From NCBI GenBank assembly GCA_028693555.1, contig JAQUVD010000033.1, forward strand, positions 1-39,592: 39,592 nt of DNA, given 5' to 3'. The stretch's first letter is position 1. Every line of letters begins with the position of its first letter. Position numbers and translations under genes: made by a program. The notes under the pieces were generated by a model, which had not been told where the DNA came from, made no database searches, and saw nothing but the letters and a program-made list of their open reading frames with translations. Below are positions 1-7,881 of the stretch, piece after piece. The DNA comes from Hespellia sp. Its GTDB lineage: Bacteria; Bacillota; Clostridia; Lachnospirales; Lachnospiraceae.

Positions 1-1
1 A

Positions 2-126
2 AATCAATGAAGATCCCATCGTTTTTCATTGGAAATATAACCTTGATGACATTGATGTTTCGGAAGAAATCATTGTTGATACATTACCTGTTAAAAAGTC
101 GAGTTAATTAAAGGATGGAATACTAG
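2..126. repeat. Left copy of terminal inverted repeat (125 bp, exact)
   Basis: Read base by base, positions 2-126 are the exact reverse complement of 39468-39592; position p pairs with 39594-p. Identity stops at 127 (c here, where the other copy predicts a). The true repeat may continue beyond the window. The copy contains the last 34 codons of an unidentified gene and ends one base past the stop codon of the serine hydrolase gene. It may be a genuine inverted repeat, or the place where a short-read assembly stopped at a repeated k-mer. Confidence 0.95.
3..107 (+). CDS. 3' end of an unidentified gene (partial)
   Basis: An open frame enters from the left edge and ends at TAA 105-107. The visible C-terminus is 34 residues, acidic in the middle (LDDIDVSEE) and ending in KKSS. 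I do not recognise the family. It is convergent with the serine hydrolase gene, with 15 bp between the two stop codons. The same 3' end recurs in reverse orientation at the right edge, so two copies of this gene's tail exist. No start or ribosome-binding site is visible. It could be a genuine C-terminus or an open frame opposite another gene; the stop followed directly by a convergent gene favours a real gene end. Confidence 0.4.
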   Translation: MNEDPIVFHWKYNLDDIDVSEEIIVDTLPVKKSS

Positions 127-1583
127 CTTATGACACCTCTATACAATTGAAGTAATGTGTTGATTTTCCAAAGTCCTGCTATAAACAATATAATAGAACC
201 AGTTGAAAACACTAAAACTATATCTGGAGCAAAATCAACCATAGCTTCCCTAGATATGCCAATAAATGAAAATATATTAAATAGAATATAAGGAATAACA
301 AAATGCACGAAAATCAATATCATTCCATTTGCTATGTTAAGTGTAGTTATTACTGAATAAAAATAATATAATATAAATGGCAAACTGCATAACATAAGCA
401 ATATCAGTAATACAAAATTTATAACCGAATGTTTTGTGAAATAGTCATATGGATTTATAGAATTCGTGATATCCTTGTCAATCAAAATTGAAGTTATTCC
501 CTCATATAAGTGCTCAATCTGGTTTGTGCCTACTAAGAAATCTCCGAAGTTACACGCGATTGATATGCCCAGCTGCTTGTCTGGAATTAATGCGGAAAAG
601 CTACAGAAATTAGATAATTTTCCTGTATGGTAGAGAATATCAACATTGTTTACCGTTTTGTTTATCCAACCCGCACTATATATGCCATCGTTATTGATAT
701 AAATATCTTCAATAGCAGGACTATTCTTTACTAATACACCATTTTCTTTGACTATTTTTGATAATTGGTTTCCCTCATATGAGTACTTCATCATATACCG
801 CAAAAAAATTCCCATATCAGTAGTGCTTGAACACAAATACCCCGAAGGCTCCTGTATCCATGAATATTCATTTGGAACTTTTGTGTCATATGGTAAAGAA
901 AATCCAAAATATGTTTTATATCCCTGCATTACTTGTGGTTTTGTGTTATCTGAAAAAGCGAAGCTATGTTTCATTTTTAAAGAGGTGAAAATTTTCGTTT
1001 CGACATAATCAGAAAAGGTATTTCCTGTTATCACTTCTATAATGCTACCGATTAAGTTGTAATTAGCATTAGAGTATTCAAACGCACCATATTTACCAGA
1101 GAATTTAAGGTTATCTATTGTTTCATAAGTGCCTATACCACTAGTATGATTGAGTAAATCTCTAATAGTTATTTCATCATTGCAGTTGATTGCTGGTAAA
1201 TAGTGACGGATTGGTGTGTCAATACTTATTGAAAATTTTTCCAATAGTTGAAGCATAGCCAAGGCAGTAAACGCTTTACTTGTAGAACCAAGGACAAAAG
1301 AAGAACTATCAGTTATTCCCGAACCATAGTTCATAGAAAACAATTCTTCTTCTTGATTTGTAATTGTTATAGATAGATTGTCAATCGGAATTGATTGACA
1401 TGTCTTTTTAATAAGGTCATCAATTTCTTTCGCTTTTTCCTTTGAAATTTTAGTTTTCATATCAGTTTTCTCCTGCTTTGTATCAGCGTAAACACAATTT
1501 GACGTAAATAATATGAAAGTACATATAAGTACTATTATTAAAAACATACTAACAAATAAAGATAATGAGTAAATTTTATTCAC
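123..1583 (-). CDS. Membrane-anchored serine hydrolase, class C beta-lactamase/DD-peptidase fold
   Basis: A 486-residue protein of the beta-lactamase (AmpC/PBP4*) superfamily. The nucleophile motif STSK is at residues 100-103 (Ser100, Lys103), the YSN motif at 170-172 and the HTG triad at 319-321, so the active site is intact. Residues 10-33 form a signal or anchor helix, and after about residue 385 there are three or four hydrophobic segments, so the catalytic domain should face outside. Such proteins act as DD-peptidases, esterases or D-peptidases; the substrate cannot be told. The start is GTG at 1583, with only a weak upstream GGTAG as ribosome-binding site. It lies 42 bp downstream of the TetR gene on the same strand, probably as its target. 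A 17-bp palindrome identical to one upstream of tetR covers the start codon, which suggests repression at the start of transcription or translation. Whether it gives beta-lactam or peptide resistance is unknown. Confidence 0.85.
   Translation of the reverse strand: MNKIYSLSLFVSMFLIIVLICTFILFTSNCVYADTKQEKTDMKTKISKEKAKEIDDLIKKTCQSIPIDNLSITITNQEEELFSMNYGSGITDSSSFVLGSTSKAFTALAMLQLLEKFSISIDTPIRHYLPAINCNDEITIRDLLNHTSGIGTYETIDNLKFSGKYGAFEYSNANYNLIGSIIEVITGNTFSDYVETKIFTSLKMKHSFAFSDNTKPQVMQGYKTYFGFSLPYDTKVPNEYSWIQEPSGYLCSSTTDMGIFLRYMMKYSYEGNQLSKIVKENGVLVKNSPAIEDIYINNDGIYSAGWINKTVNNVDILYHTGKLSNFCSFSALIPDKQLGISIACNFGDFLVGTNQIEHLYEGITSILIDKDITNSINPYDYFTKHSVINFVLLILLMLCSLPFILYYFYSVITTLNIANGMILIFVHFVIPYILFNIFSFIGISREAMVDFAPDIVLVFSTGSIILFIAGLWKINTLLQLYRGVIS
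1566..1582. promoter_or_regulatory. Candidate TetR operator at the serine hydrolase start
   Basis: TGAGTAAATTTTATTCA is an imperfect palindrome and the exact reverse complement of 2245-2261 upstream of tetR. It overlaps the first codons of the hydrolase gene. Two identical 17-bp palindromes at the two places a local repressor would act are hard to explain by chance. Binding by the TetR protein is inferred. Confidence 0.6.
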
Positions 1584-1612
1584 TTTACTACCAAAATATA
1601 AACCTATATAAA

Positions 1613-1640
1613 ATTATAGGTTATATTAGTTCCTTTCCAA
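1613..1640 (-). promoter_or_regulatory. Possible promoter for the serine hydrolase
   Basis: On the minus strand TTGGAA (1640-1635) is followed after 16 bp by TATAAT (1618-1613). Transcription would start about 20 nt before the GTG. The -10 lies in an AT-rich inverted repeat (CCTATA...TATAGG, 1603-1620), so the TATAAT could be incidental. Confidence 0.35.
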
Positions 1641-2198
1641 CAGCTTTCTTGCATACTCTCTTATATATTTTATTTTTTCTTTATTTTCTATATCATCTCT
1701 TTGCCATATTCCTAATTGCCCATAAAAAAAGACAGTTGCTAATAGCGTTGGATTTTCAATATTAATTTCTCTATTTTCCTTAGCTGATTCAAGTCGTTCT
1801 GTGAGAATAGGAATAAGTTCATTTATTAAAGCAATTTCCATCTGTAGGTGAAAATTAGAATTACCAGGTGAATTAAAAAAATTATGGTATTGATTATCTT
1901 CTGTTACCATATCATGCAATGCTGGAAGGGTATCAATAAGTTCAAAAAGTGAACAATTCTTATTTTGTATCATAGCATTAAAACAACCGACTCCCTGTTC
2001 CACATATAAGCTTAACACCGCCTGATATATTTCTTCTTTGGACTTAAAATAACGATAGCACAAGCCTTGTGATACATTGATACTTTTAGTTATATCAAGC
2101 ATACTCGTATGTTCATAACCCTTTTCAACAAATAAGCTAATAGCCGCATCTAGTATTTCCTGTCGTCTAGTTTCTGGATTTTTGGTTATTCTTTGCAT
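1626..2198 (-). CDS. TetR/AcrR-family transcriptional regulator
   Basis: About 190 residues, usual TetR length. The N-terminal helix-turn-helix is typical: an RRQEILDAA helix, SLFVEKGYEHTSM, DITKSINVSQG as recognition region, then LCYRYFKSKEEIYQAV. The C-terminal half is the variable ligand-binding domain, so the inducer is unknown. Two ATGs are adjacent (2201 and 2198). The GGAGG at 2209-2205 is only 3 nt from the first but 6 nt from the second, so I chose 2198. A textbook promoter precedes it, and a palindrome also found at the hydrolase start abuts the -35 box. The likely role is autorepression plus control of the downstream serine hydrolase. Confidence 0.9.
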   Translation of the reverse strand: MQRITKNPETRRQEILDAAISLFVEKGYEHTSMLDITKSINVSQGLCYRYFKSKEEIYQAVLSLYVEQGVGCFNAMIQNKNCSLFELIDTLPALHDMVTEDNQYHNFFNSPGNSNFHLQMEIALINELIPILTERLESAKENREINIENPTLLATVFFYGQLGIWQRDDIENKEKIKYIREYARKLLERN

Positions 2199-2215
2199 CA
2201 TGCACCTCCAAAGAA

Positions 2216-2244
2216 ATTATAAGATGATATATGTTAAAAGTCAA
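2216..2244 (-). promoter_or_regulatory. Promoter of the tetR-serine hydrolase unit
   Basis: On the minus strand TTGACT (2244-2239), a 17-bp spacer, then TATAAT (2221-2216), followed by the GGAGG ribosome-binding site. This is close to the sigma-A consensus with ideal spacing. Confidence 0.75.
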
Positions 2245-2262
2245 TGAATAAAATTTACTCAT
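2244..2262. promoter_or_regulatory. Candidate TetR operator overlapping the tetR -35 box
   Basis: ATGAATAAAATTTACTCAT is an imperfect palindrome that touches the -35 box of the tetR promoter. Its inner 17 bp recur inverted at 1566-1582. The position fits steric autorepression. Confidence 0.6.
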
Positions 2263-2344
2263 AATGCATAACATAGATAATTAATTTTTCTTGAGTTTTC
2301 ATACCAGTCAAAAGTCCAAAAGCAACCCAGAGTGCACATAGGAC

Positions 2345-2374
2345 TTGAATTTCTCCACATAAGTATTGTATACT
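2345..2374 (+). promoter_or_regulatory. Promoter of asnS
   Basis: TTGAAT (2345-2350), an 18-bp spacer and TATACT (2369-2374) put the transcript start near 2381. This lies downstream of an upstream in-frame TTG (2366), so translation must start at the ATG at 2414. The leader is only about 30 nt, which excludes a T-box. Confidence 0.65.
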
Positions 2375-2413
2375 AAGAACAGTATGATTTTGAGAGAAGG
2401 AGCGCTAAAAATT

Positions 2414-3805
2414 ATGAAATTGACTACAATTAAGGATTTATACAGAAACCGTGAGGATTATCTGGATAAAGAGGTGACAGTTGGGGGCTGGATCCGAAGC
2501 ATTAGAGACTCTAAGACGTTTGGATTTATCGTGGTAAATGACGGTTCATTTTTTGAGCCGCTTCAGATTGTATATCATGATGCGATGGAGAACTTTGCAG
2601 AGATTTCCAAGCAGAATGTCGGAGCAGCAATTATCGTAAAGGGTACACTCGTTGCGACCCCTCAGGCAAAGCAGCCATTTGAAATCCAGGCAACAGAGGT
2701 GACCGTGGAGGGTACTTCTGCACCGGATTACCCACTTCAGAAGAAGAGACATACATTTGAATATCTTCGTACTATCTCGCATCTTCGCCCGAGAACGAAT
2801 GCATTTGCGGCAACATTCCGTGTTCGTTCTCTCTGTGCATATGCAATTCATCAGTTCTTCCAGGACAGAGGATTCGTATATGTTCACACACCGCTGATCA
2901 CAGGAAGTGACTGTGAAGGTGCAGGTGAGATGTTCCGCGTTACGACATTGGACATGGAGAATGTTCCGAAGAATGAGGATGGAACGGTAGACTACAGCAA
3001 GGATTTCTTCAACAAAGAGACAAGCCTGACGGTAAGCGGTCAGTTAAATGGAGAGACTTATGCACAGGCATTTCGAAGTATCTATACATTTGGACCGACA
3101 TTCCGTGCGGAGAACTCGAACACGACCAGACACGCAGCAGAGTTCTGGATGATTGAGCCTGAGATCGCATTTGCAGATTTGCAGGACAATATGGACCTTG
3201 CAGAGGCAATGCTGAAATATGTGATCAATTATGTGATGGAAAACGCGCCGGAAGAGATGAACTTCTTCAATTCCTTTGTTGATAAAGGGCTTTTAGAGAG
3301 ACTTCAGAATGTTGTATCTTCTGATTTCGCAAGAGTGACTTATACAGAAGCAGTGGATATCCTGATGAAAAATAATGATAAATTCGAATATCAGGTAGAG
3401 TGGGGAACCGATCTTCAGACAGAACATGAACGTTATCTTACCGAAGAAATTTACAAGCGTCCGGTTTTCGTGACAGATTATCCAAAAGAGATCAAAGCTT
3501 TCTACATGAAGATGAACGAAGACGGCAAGACTGTTGCAGCGGTCGACTGTCTCGTACCTGGAATTGGTGAAATCATCGGTGGAAGTCAGAGAGAGGATGA
3601 TTATGACAAGCTTGTTGCACGTATGGAAGAACTTGGTTTGGAAAAAGAAGATTATGATTTCTATTTAGACCTTCGTAAATATGGCTCAACCAGACATGCA
3701 GGTTTTGGACTTGGATTTGAGCGGTGCGTGATGTACCTGACAGGTATGAGCAATATCCGCGACGTCATTCCATTCCCAAGAACTGTGAATAACTGTGAGT
3801 TATAA
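2414..3805 (+). CDS. asnS: Asparaginyl-tRNA synthetase
   Basis: A class II aminoacyl-tRNA synthetase that charges tRNA-Asn with asparagine in the cytoplasm. It has 463 residues, as expected for AsnS. The N-terminal OB-fold anticodon-binding domain begins [19 protein letters not shown]; the class II core follows with motif 2 around [21 protein letters not shown] and motif 3 [20 protein letters not shown] near the end. The WMIEPE and NIRD signatures favour AsnS over AspRS. The ATG at 2414 has AAGGAG at 2397-2402; an upstream TTG at 2366 overlaps the promoter and is rejected. The YhaO/SbcD-like gene follows after 21 bp and is probably co-transcribed. Confidence 0.95.
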   Translation: MKLTTIKDLYRNREDYLDKEVTVGGWIRSIRDSKTFGFIVVNDGSFFEPLQIVYHDAMENFAEISKQNVGAAIIVKGTLVATPQAKQPFEIQATEVTVEGTSAPDYPLQKKRHTFEYLRTISHLRPRTNAFAATFRVRSLCAYAIHQFFQDRGFVYVHTPLITGSDCEGAGEMFRVTTLDMENVPKNEDGTVDYSKDFFNKETSLTVSGQLNGETYAQAFRSIYTFGPTFRAENSNTTRHAAEFWMIEPEIAFADLQDNMDLAEAMLKYVINYVMENAPEEMNFFNSFVDKGLLERLQNVVSSDFARVTYTEAVDILMKNNDKFEYQVEWGTDLQTEHERYLTEEIYKRPVFVTDYPKEIKAFYMKMNEDGKTVAAVDCLVPGIGEIIGGSQREDDYDKLVARMEELGLEKEDYDFYLDLRKYGSTRHAGFGLGFERCVMYLTGMSNIRDVIPFPRTVNNCEL

Positions 3806-3826
3806 AAGAGAAAGATAGGAGTATGA

Positions 3827-4903
3827 ATGAAATTTATTCACATTGCGGATACGCACCTTGGTGCGGTTCCGGAAGCTGGAATAGCATACAGTGAAGGGCG
3901 TCCAAGGGAAATCTGGGACGCCTTTGAGAACATCATAGACCTGTGCGAATCGGAGCAGACAGATCTACTCCTGATTGCCGGGGATATGTTCCACAGACAA
4001 CCACTTTTGCGTGAATTGAAGGAGGTAAATTACCTTTTTACGAAATTGACGCATACGAAAGTGGTTTTTATTGTTGGGAATCATGACTATCTCAAGCGCG
4101 ACTCTTATTATCGCAGCTTCCAGTGGAATGAGAATGTATTTCCGATTCTGAGCAGCGAGACCACATGCGTATCGTTTGAGGAAATGGGCGTGGCTGTCTA
4201 TGGATTCAGCTATGAAACCAGAGAAATCTTAAAACCGAGATATGACCTAATTTCTGCACCGGGCCATTATCCGATTGAGATTCTGCTGGCACACGGCGGA
4301 GATGAAAAGCATGTGCCATTAAATAAGAATCAATTGGCGATGAATGGGTTTGGCTATACAGCACTCGGTCATATTCATAAGCCGCAGATTGTCGTGGCAC
4401 CGCCGGAGCGTCCGGAACTGGAAGTAGCGGTAAGCCCGGCTGTATATGCCGGAGCGTTAGAGCCTTTGGACGTGAATGACACAGGTGTACACGGCTTCAT
4501 TCGCGGGGAGATTACGAAGAACCGGATTGCGTTAAACTTCGAACCGGCGGCGAAGCGTGAATATGTTCATCTGGAGATTCCGGTTCACGGCTCGACGACG
4601 AATGGTGAGTTAAAGAATCGGATTCGCAGTGAGATTGAAGAACGCGGAACACAGAACATTTACAAAGTGTTCCTGAAGGGATATCGAGATCCGGATATCC
4701 GGTTCCAACTGGCTCAGATGGACCAATATGGAAATATTGTCGCAATGGAGGATGAGACGAAGCCTTCTTATGATTTTCAAAAATTGTTAGAAGAGAATCA
4801 GCACAATCTGGTAGGAAAATATATTGAACAGTTTATCGGAAGTGAGGAAGGAAGCGTAGAGTATCAGGCACTATGCGAGGGGGTACAGGCATTACTGGGG
4901 TGA
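3827..4903 (+). CDS. DNA repair exonuclease, SbcD/Mre11/YhaO-type metallophosphoesterase
   Basis: A 358-residue calcineurin-like phosphoesterase with the ordered metal motifs HIADTHLG at the N-terminus, LLIAGDMFH, FIVGNHDY, a central LLAHGGD and GYTALGHIHKPQ. These define the SbcD/Mre11 class, which cleaves DNA ends and hairpins together with an ABC-type ATPase partner. The gene lies 4 bp upstream of a YhaN-like ATPase, as in the Bacillus yhaO-yhaN pair, so YhaO is the best match rather than classical SbcD. AGGAG precedes the ATG. It follows asnS by 21 bp. The exact substrate is unknown. Confidence 0.85.
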   Translation: MKFIHIADTHLGAVPEAGIAYSEGRPREIWDAFENIIDLCESEQTDLLLIAGDMFHRQPLLRELKEVNYLFTKLTHTKVVFIVGNHDYLKRDSYYRSFQWNENVFPILSSETTCVSFEEMGVAVYGFSYETREILKPRYDLISAPGHYPIEILLAHGGDEKHVPLNKNQLAMNGFGYTALGHIHKPQIVVAPPERPELEVAVSPAVYAGALEPLDVNDTGVHGFIRGEITKNRIALNFEPAAKREYVHLEIPVHGSTTNGELKNRIRSEIEERGTQNIYKVFLKGYRDPDIRFQLAQMDQYGNIVAMEDETKPSYDFQKLLEENQHNLVGKYIEQFIGSEEGSVEYQALCEGVQALLG

Positions 4904-4907
4904 TAAT

Positions 4908-6440
4908 ATGCGGATAAGGGAACTATATTTAAAAAACTTTGGGAAATTTTCCGATCAGACATTCTTGATCCAAGATGGGATTCACATCTTTTATGGCGAA
5001 AATGAATTTGGAAAATCGACATTATATGCATTTATAAAAGGAATGCTCTTCGGGATGGAAAGGGCGCGGGGGCGTGCGTCCAAAAGCGATGCATTCAGCC
5101 AGTATGAGCCGTGGGACAATCCCAATTATTACGCAGGAGTGCTGCGGTTTGAAAGCGGCGGCAGGAATTTTCGCATTGAGCGCAGCTTTGACAAGATCAC
5201 GAAGAGTGCGAGCCTCATCTGCGAGGACGATGGGGAAGAGCTTTCCATTGAACAGGGAGACCTGGATGTACTTTTGGATGGAATGACGGAGAGCTCTTTT
5301 GAAAATACGATTGCAATTGGTCAGCTTCGGGTGGAAACGAATCAGGATCTTGCTGCAGAACTGAAAAATTATGCGGCAAATTACTATGAAAGCGGCGACG
5401 GAGATATTGATGTACAGCGGGCGCTGAACACTCTAAAAGCTAGAAGTCATGAAGTTGATCTACAGATTAAGCAGGAAACCTTGAAAAAGGAGCGAATGCG
5501 TAGTAAAATCGAGCAGGAATGTGATTACGTCAGACGTGATCTTGAAAAATTAAAGAAGGAAGAATATACATATCGTGAAGCCAGAGAGGCAGAAGATACG
5601 GATGAGCTTCAAATGGAAGAAGAGCAGATTCCGGAAAAGAAGAAACTGGGCAAGCGCAGCGTATGTATGGCTGTCTTGGTCTTTGCGGTTCTCGCAGCTG
5701 TGGAGACAGGACTTTTCTTCCTGTCGAAAGGAAAGTCCTGGAATATCGCGATACTGGCGGTGAGTATTGTTGTGGATTTATTCTTTCTCCTGCAGATTCT
5801 TGCGTCCATTCTGCGATTTGGTTTGAAGAACCAGAACGTGGAGCGAGAGGATAAGCAAAGTGCGCCGGTGCAGCACCGACACTGGGAGGTGGGACGAATC
5901 CGTGCAAATATTCATGAAAAGCAGGTACGCCTGAATAATCTGGGGGAACGTCTGGAGGAACTGGAAGCATCCGGATTTGAAATCACGCAGGAAGATAAGA
6001 AGCGGCAGGCAATTCAGCTCGCAAGCGAGACGATCACGCAGCTTTCCTCAGAGATTATCAAAGGGTTTGGAACTACTTTAAATGAAAATGCATCGGAGAT
6101 TATTTCTTCCATTACAAATGGAAAATATGAGAAAATCTACATTGATGAAAAACTGAACATGTTTCTTCTGACAAAAGAAAAAAGGGTAGCAATCGAACGA
6201 CTCAGCCGTGGTACAATGGAACAGATTTATTTTGCACTGCGCATGGCGGCAATCGATGTCCTTTACGAGGAAGATTTCCCTGTCATTCTGGATGATACGT
6301 TTGTCTTTTACGATGATGAGAGGCTGGAATCTGTTCTAAAATGGCTCTCGACACAGAAACGTCAGGTCATTTTGTTTACCTGCCAGAGGCGGGAGATGGA
6401 GATTTTAAAGCGGCTGAATTTGCCGTATAGCATGAATTAG
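4908..6440 (+). CDS. Compact YhaN-like AAA/SMC-type ATPase with a central membrane hairpin
   Basis: A 510-residue ATPase. The N-terminus has a Walker A, GENEFGKST, about residue 30. The C-terminus has an ABC signature region (LSRGTMEQIYFALRMAA) and Walker B FPVILDDTFVFYDDE, the arrangement of SbcC/RecN/YhaN ATPases whose halves meet in the folded protein. A short coiled coil surrounds residues 165-235, then two hydrophobic segments (about 248-270 and 276-300), as in YhaN. B. subtilis YhaN is about 960 residues, so most of the coiled coil is missing. Both ATPase halves are complete, so this looks like a natural short form, not a broken gene. It should partner the upstream nuclease, possibly at the membrane. 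Confidence 0.8.
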   Translation: MRIRELYLKNFGKFSDQTFLIQDGIHIFYGENEFGKSTLYAFIKGMLFGMERARGRASKSDAFSQYEPWDNPNYYAGVLRFESGGRNFRIERSFDKITKSASLICEDDGEELSIEQGDLDVLLDGMTESSFENTIAIGQLRVETNQDLAAELKNYAANYYESGDGDIDVQRALNTLKARSHEVDLQIKQETLKKERMRSKIEQECDYVRRDLEKLKKEEYTYREAREAEDTDELQMEEEQIPEKKKLGKRSVCMAVLVFAVLAAVETGLFFLSKGKSWNIAILAVSIVVDLFFLLQILASILRFGLKNQNVEREDKQSAPVQHRHWEVGRIRANIHEKQVRLNNLGERLEELEASGFEITQEDKKRQAIQLASETITQLSSEIIKGFGTTLNENASEIISSITNGKYEKIYIDEKLNMFLLTKEKRVAIERLSRGTMEQIYFALRMAAIDVLYEEDFPVILDDTFVFYDDERLESVLKWLSTQKRQVILFTCQRREMEILKRLNLPYSMN

Positions 6441-6457
6441 TAGAAAGAGAGTTATAT

Positions 6458-7810
6458 ATGAAGATAAGATTACCGAAACCAGTCTGCACAATTATTGAGA
6501 ACCTACAGCTCCACGGCTATGAAGCCTATGTAGTTGGCGGCTGTGTGCGCGATTCGATCCTGGGGCGCGAGCCGGAGGACTGGGATATTACAACATCAGC
6601 GCGTCCAGAAGAGGTTAAAAATCTCTTTAAGAGGACGATAGACACCGGAATCGAACATGGTACGGTTACTGTTATGATAGAAAAAGAGGGATTTGAGGTT
6701 ACGACTTACCGCATTGATGGAGAGTATGAGGACAGCAGACACCCAAAGGAAGTTGAATTCACCAGAAGTCTGGAAGAGGATTTAAAGCGGCGCGATTTCA
6801 CCATCAATGCGATGGCATATAATGACACGGAGCGGCTTGTTGACATTTTTGGCGGCATGCAGGATTTGAACAATCATCTCATTCGCTGCGTTGGGAATCC
6901 GAGAGAACGTTTTGCAGAAGACGCGCTCCGCATTTTGCGTGCCGTTCGATTTTCTGCACAGCTGGCATTTCCAATTGAGCAGGAGACTGCGGATGCCATC
7001 CGTGAGCTTGCACCGACGCTGGAAAATATTAGCGCTGAACGTATTCAGGTAGAGCTGGTTAAGATGATCACATCGCCACATCCGGAACTGATTCAGGACG
7101 CCTATGAGCTTGGAATTACGAGGGTAATTCTGCCGGAGTGGGATGCGATGGTAGGCGTGCAGCAGAATACCCCGCATCATCGGTATGATGTGGCGCGGCA
7201 TACGATGGAGGCAATGAAAAAGGTTGGTCCGGATAAGGTGCTTCGGCTTACCATGCTCTTTCACGATATGGGAAAACCGGAGATGAAGACGACAGATGAG
7301 GAAGGGATTGACCATTTTAAAAAGCATGCGCTCGTCAGTGAAGAGATTGCCCGAAGAGTGCTTCGACGGCTGAAATTTGATAACGATACCGTCCGCAAGG
7401 TGACGAAGCTGGTCTGCTACCATGACTATCGGATTGCGGCAACGAATAAGAGTGTCCGGCGTGCAATGTATAAGATTGGAAAAGATTTATTTCCAAGGTA
7501 TCTGGAAGTGCGCATGGCAGATGTCATGGCACAGAGCGAGTTTGATCATTTTGCGAAGGTGAACAATATTTTGGAGACGGAAGTCTGCTACCATGAGGTG
7601 CTTGATAATCAGGATTGTGTATCTTTGCGAGAAATGGCGATCAATGGTCAGGATCTGATGAAGCTGGGGATGAAGCCCGGCAGGAATCTTGGCAATATGC
7701 TAAATCGCCTGCTACAATATGTGATCGATAATCCGGAGAAAAACGACAAAAAAGTGCTGAGCGAATATGCGCTCCTGCAGATGGAAATCCAAAAGCGAAA
7801 TCAGAAGTAA
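6458..7810 (+). CDS. cca: CCA-adding enzyme (tRNA nucleotidyltransferase) with HD domain
   Basis: A 450-residue class II tRNA nucleotidyltransferase that adds or repairs the 3' CCA of tRNAs. The polymerase core shows GGCVRDSILGREPEDWDI (metal-binding DxD), RRDFTINAMAYN and the ERFAEDALRILRAVRF motif. The C-terminal half has an HD phosphohydrolase domain with MLFHDMGKPEM and HDYRIA. The HD extension is common in longer Cca proteins. AGAGAG precedes the ATG. It lies 17 bp after the YhaN-like gene, probably in the same transcript, and is followed at once by a strong terminator. Confidence 0.93.
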   Translation: MKIRLPKPVCTIIENLQLHGYEAYVVGGCVRDSILGREPEDWDITTSARPEEVKNLFKRTIDTGIEHGTVTVMIEKEGFEVTTYRIDGEYEDSRHPKEVEFTRSLEEDLKRRDFTINAMAYNDTERLVDIFGGMQDLNNHLIRCVGNPRERFAEDALRILRAVRFSAQLAFPIEQETADAIRELAPTLENISAERIQVELVKMITSPHPELIQDAYELGITRVILPEWDAMVGVQQNTPHHRYDVARHTMEAMKKVGPDKVLRLTMLFHDMGKPEMKTTDEEGIDHFKKHALVSEEIARRVLRRLKFDNDTVRKVTKLVCYHDYRIAATNKSVRRAMYKIGKDLFPRYLEVRMADVMAQSEFDHFAKVNNILETEVCYHEVLDNQDCVSLREMAINGQDLMKLGMKPGRNLGNMLNRLLQYVIDNPEKNDKKVLSEYALLQMEIQKRNQK

Positions 7811-7821
7811 AATGAATACTT

Positions 7822-7881
7822 CCCCCCTGAAAGGCATAGATTAGAAAGAGTAATGAATCTATGTCTGCAGGGGGCTTTTTT
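7822..7881 (+). terminator. Rho-independent terminator after cca, overlapping the CotS-like ribosome-binding site
   Basis: CCCCCTG (7823-7829) pairs with CAGGGGG (7868-7874), and CATAGATT (7836-7843) pairs with AATCTATG (7856-7863). The stem is followed by C and six T (7876-7881). The next ATG (7882) follows the T-run directly, and the only G-rich ribosome-binding site is the 3' stem arm. Confidence 0.85.

Noticed and set aside
2263-2345. T-box or other riboswitch before asnS
   Set aside because: The predicted leader is about 30 nt and no T-box core sequence was found upstream.
2366-2413. Longer asnS start at TTG 2366
   Set aside because: It lies at the -10 box of the asnS promoter, upstream of the predicted transcript start, and adds residues not expected for AsnS.
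5530-5970. Large antisense open frames over the YhaN-like gene, cca, pgcA and others
   Set aside because: They mirror the codon pattern of the sense gene, have no ribosome-binding sites and show no recognisable domains.
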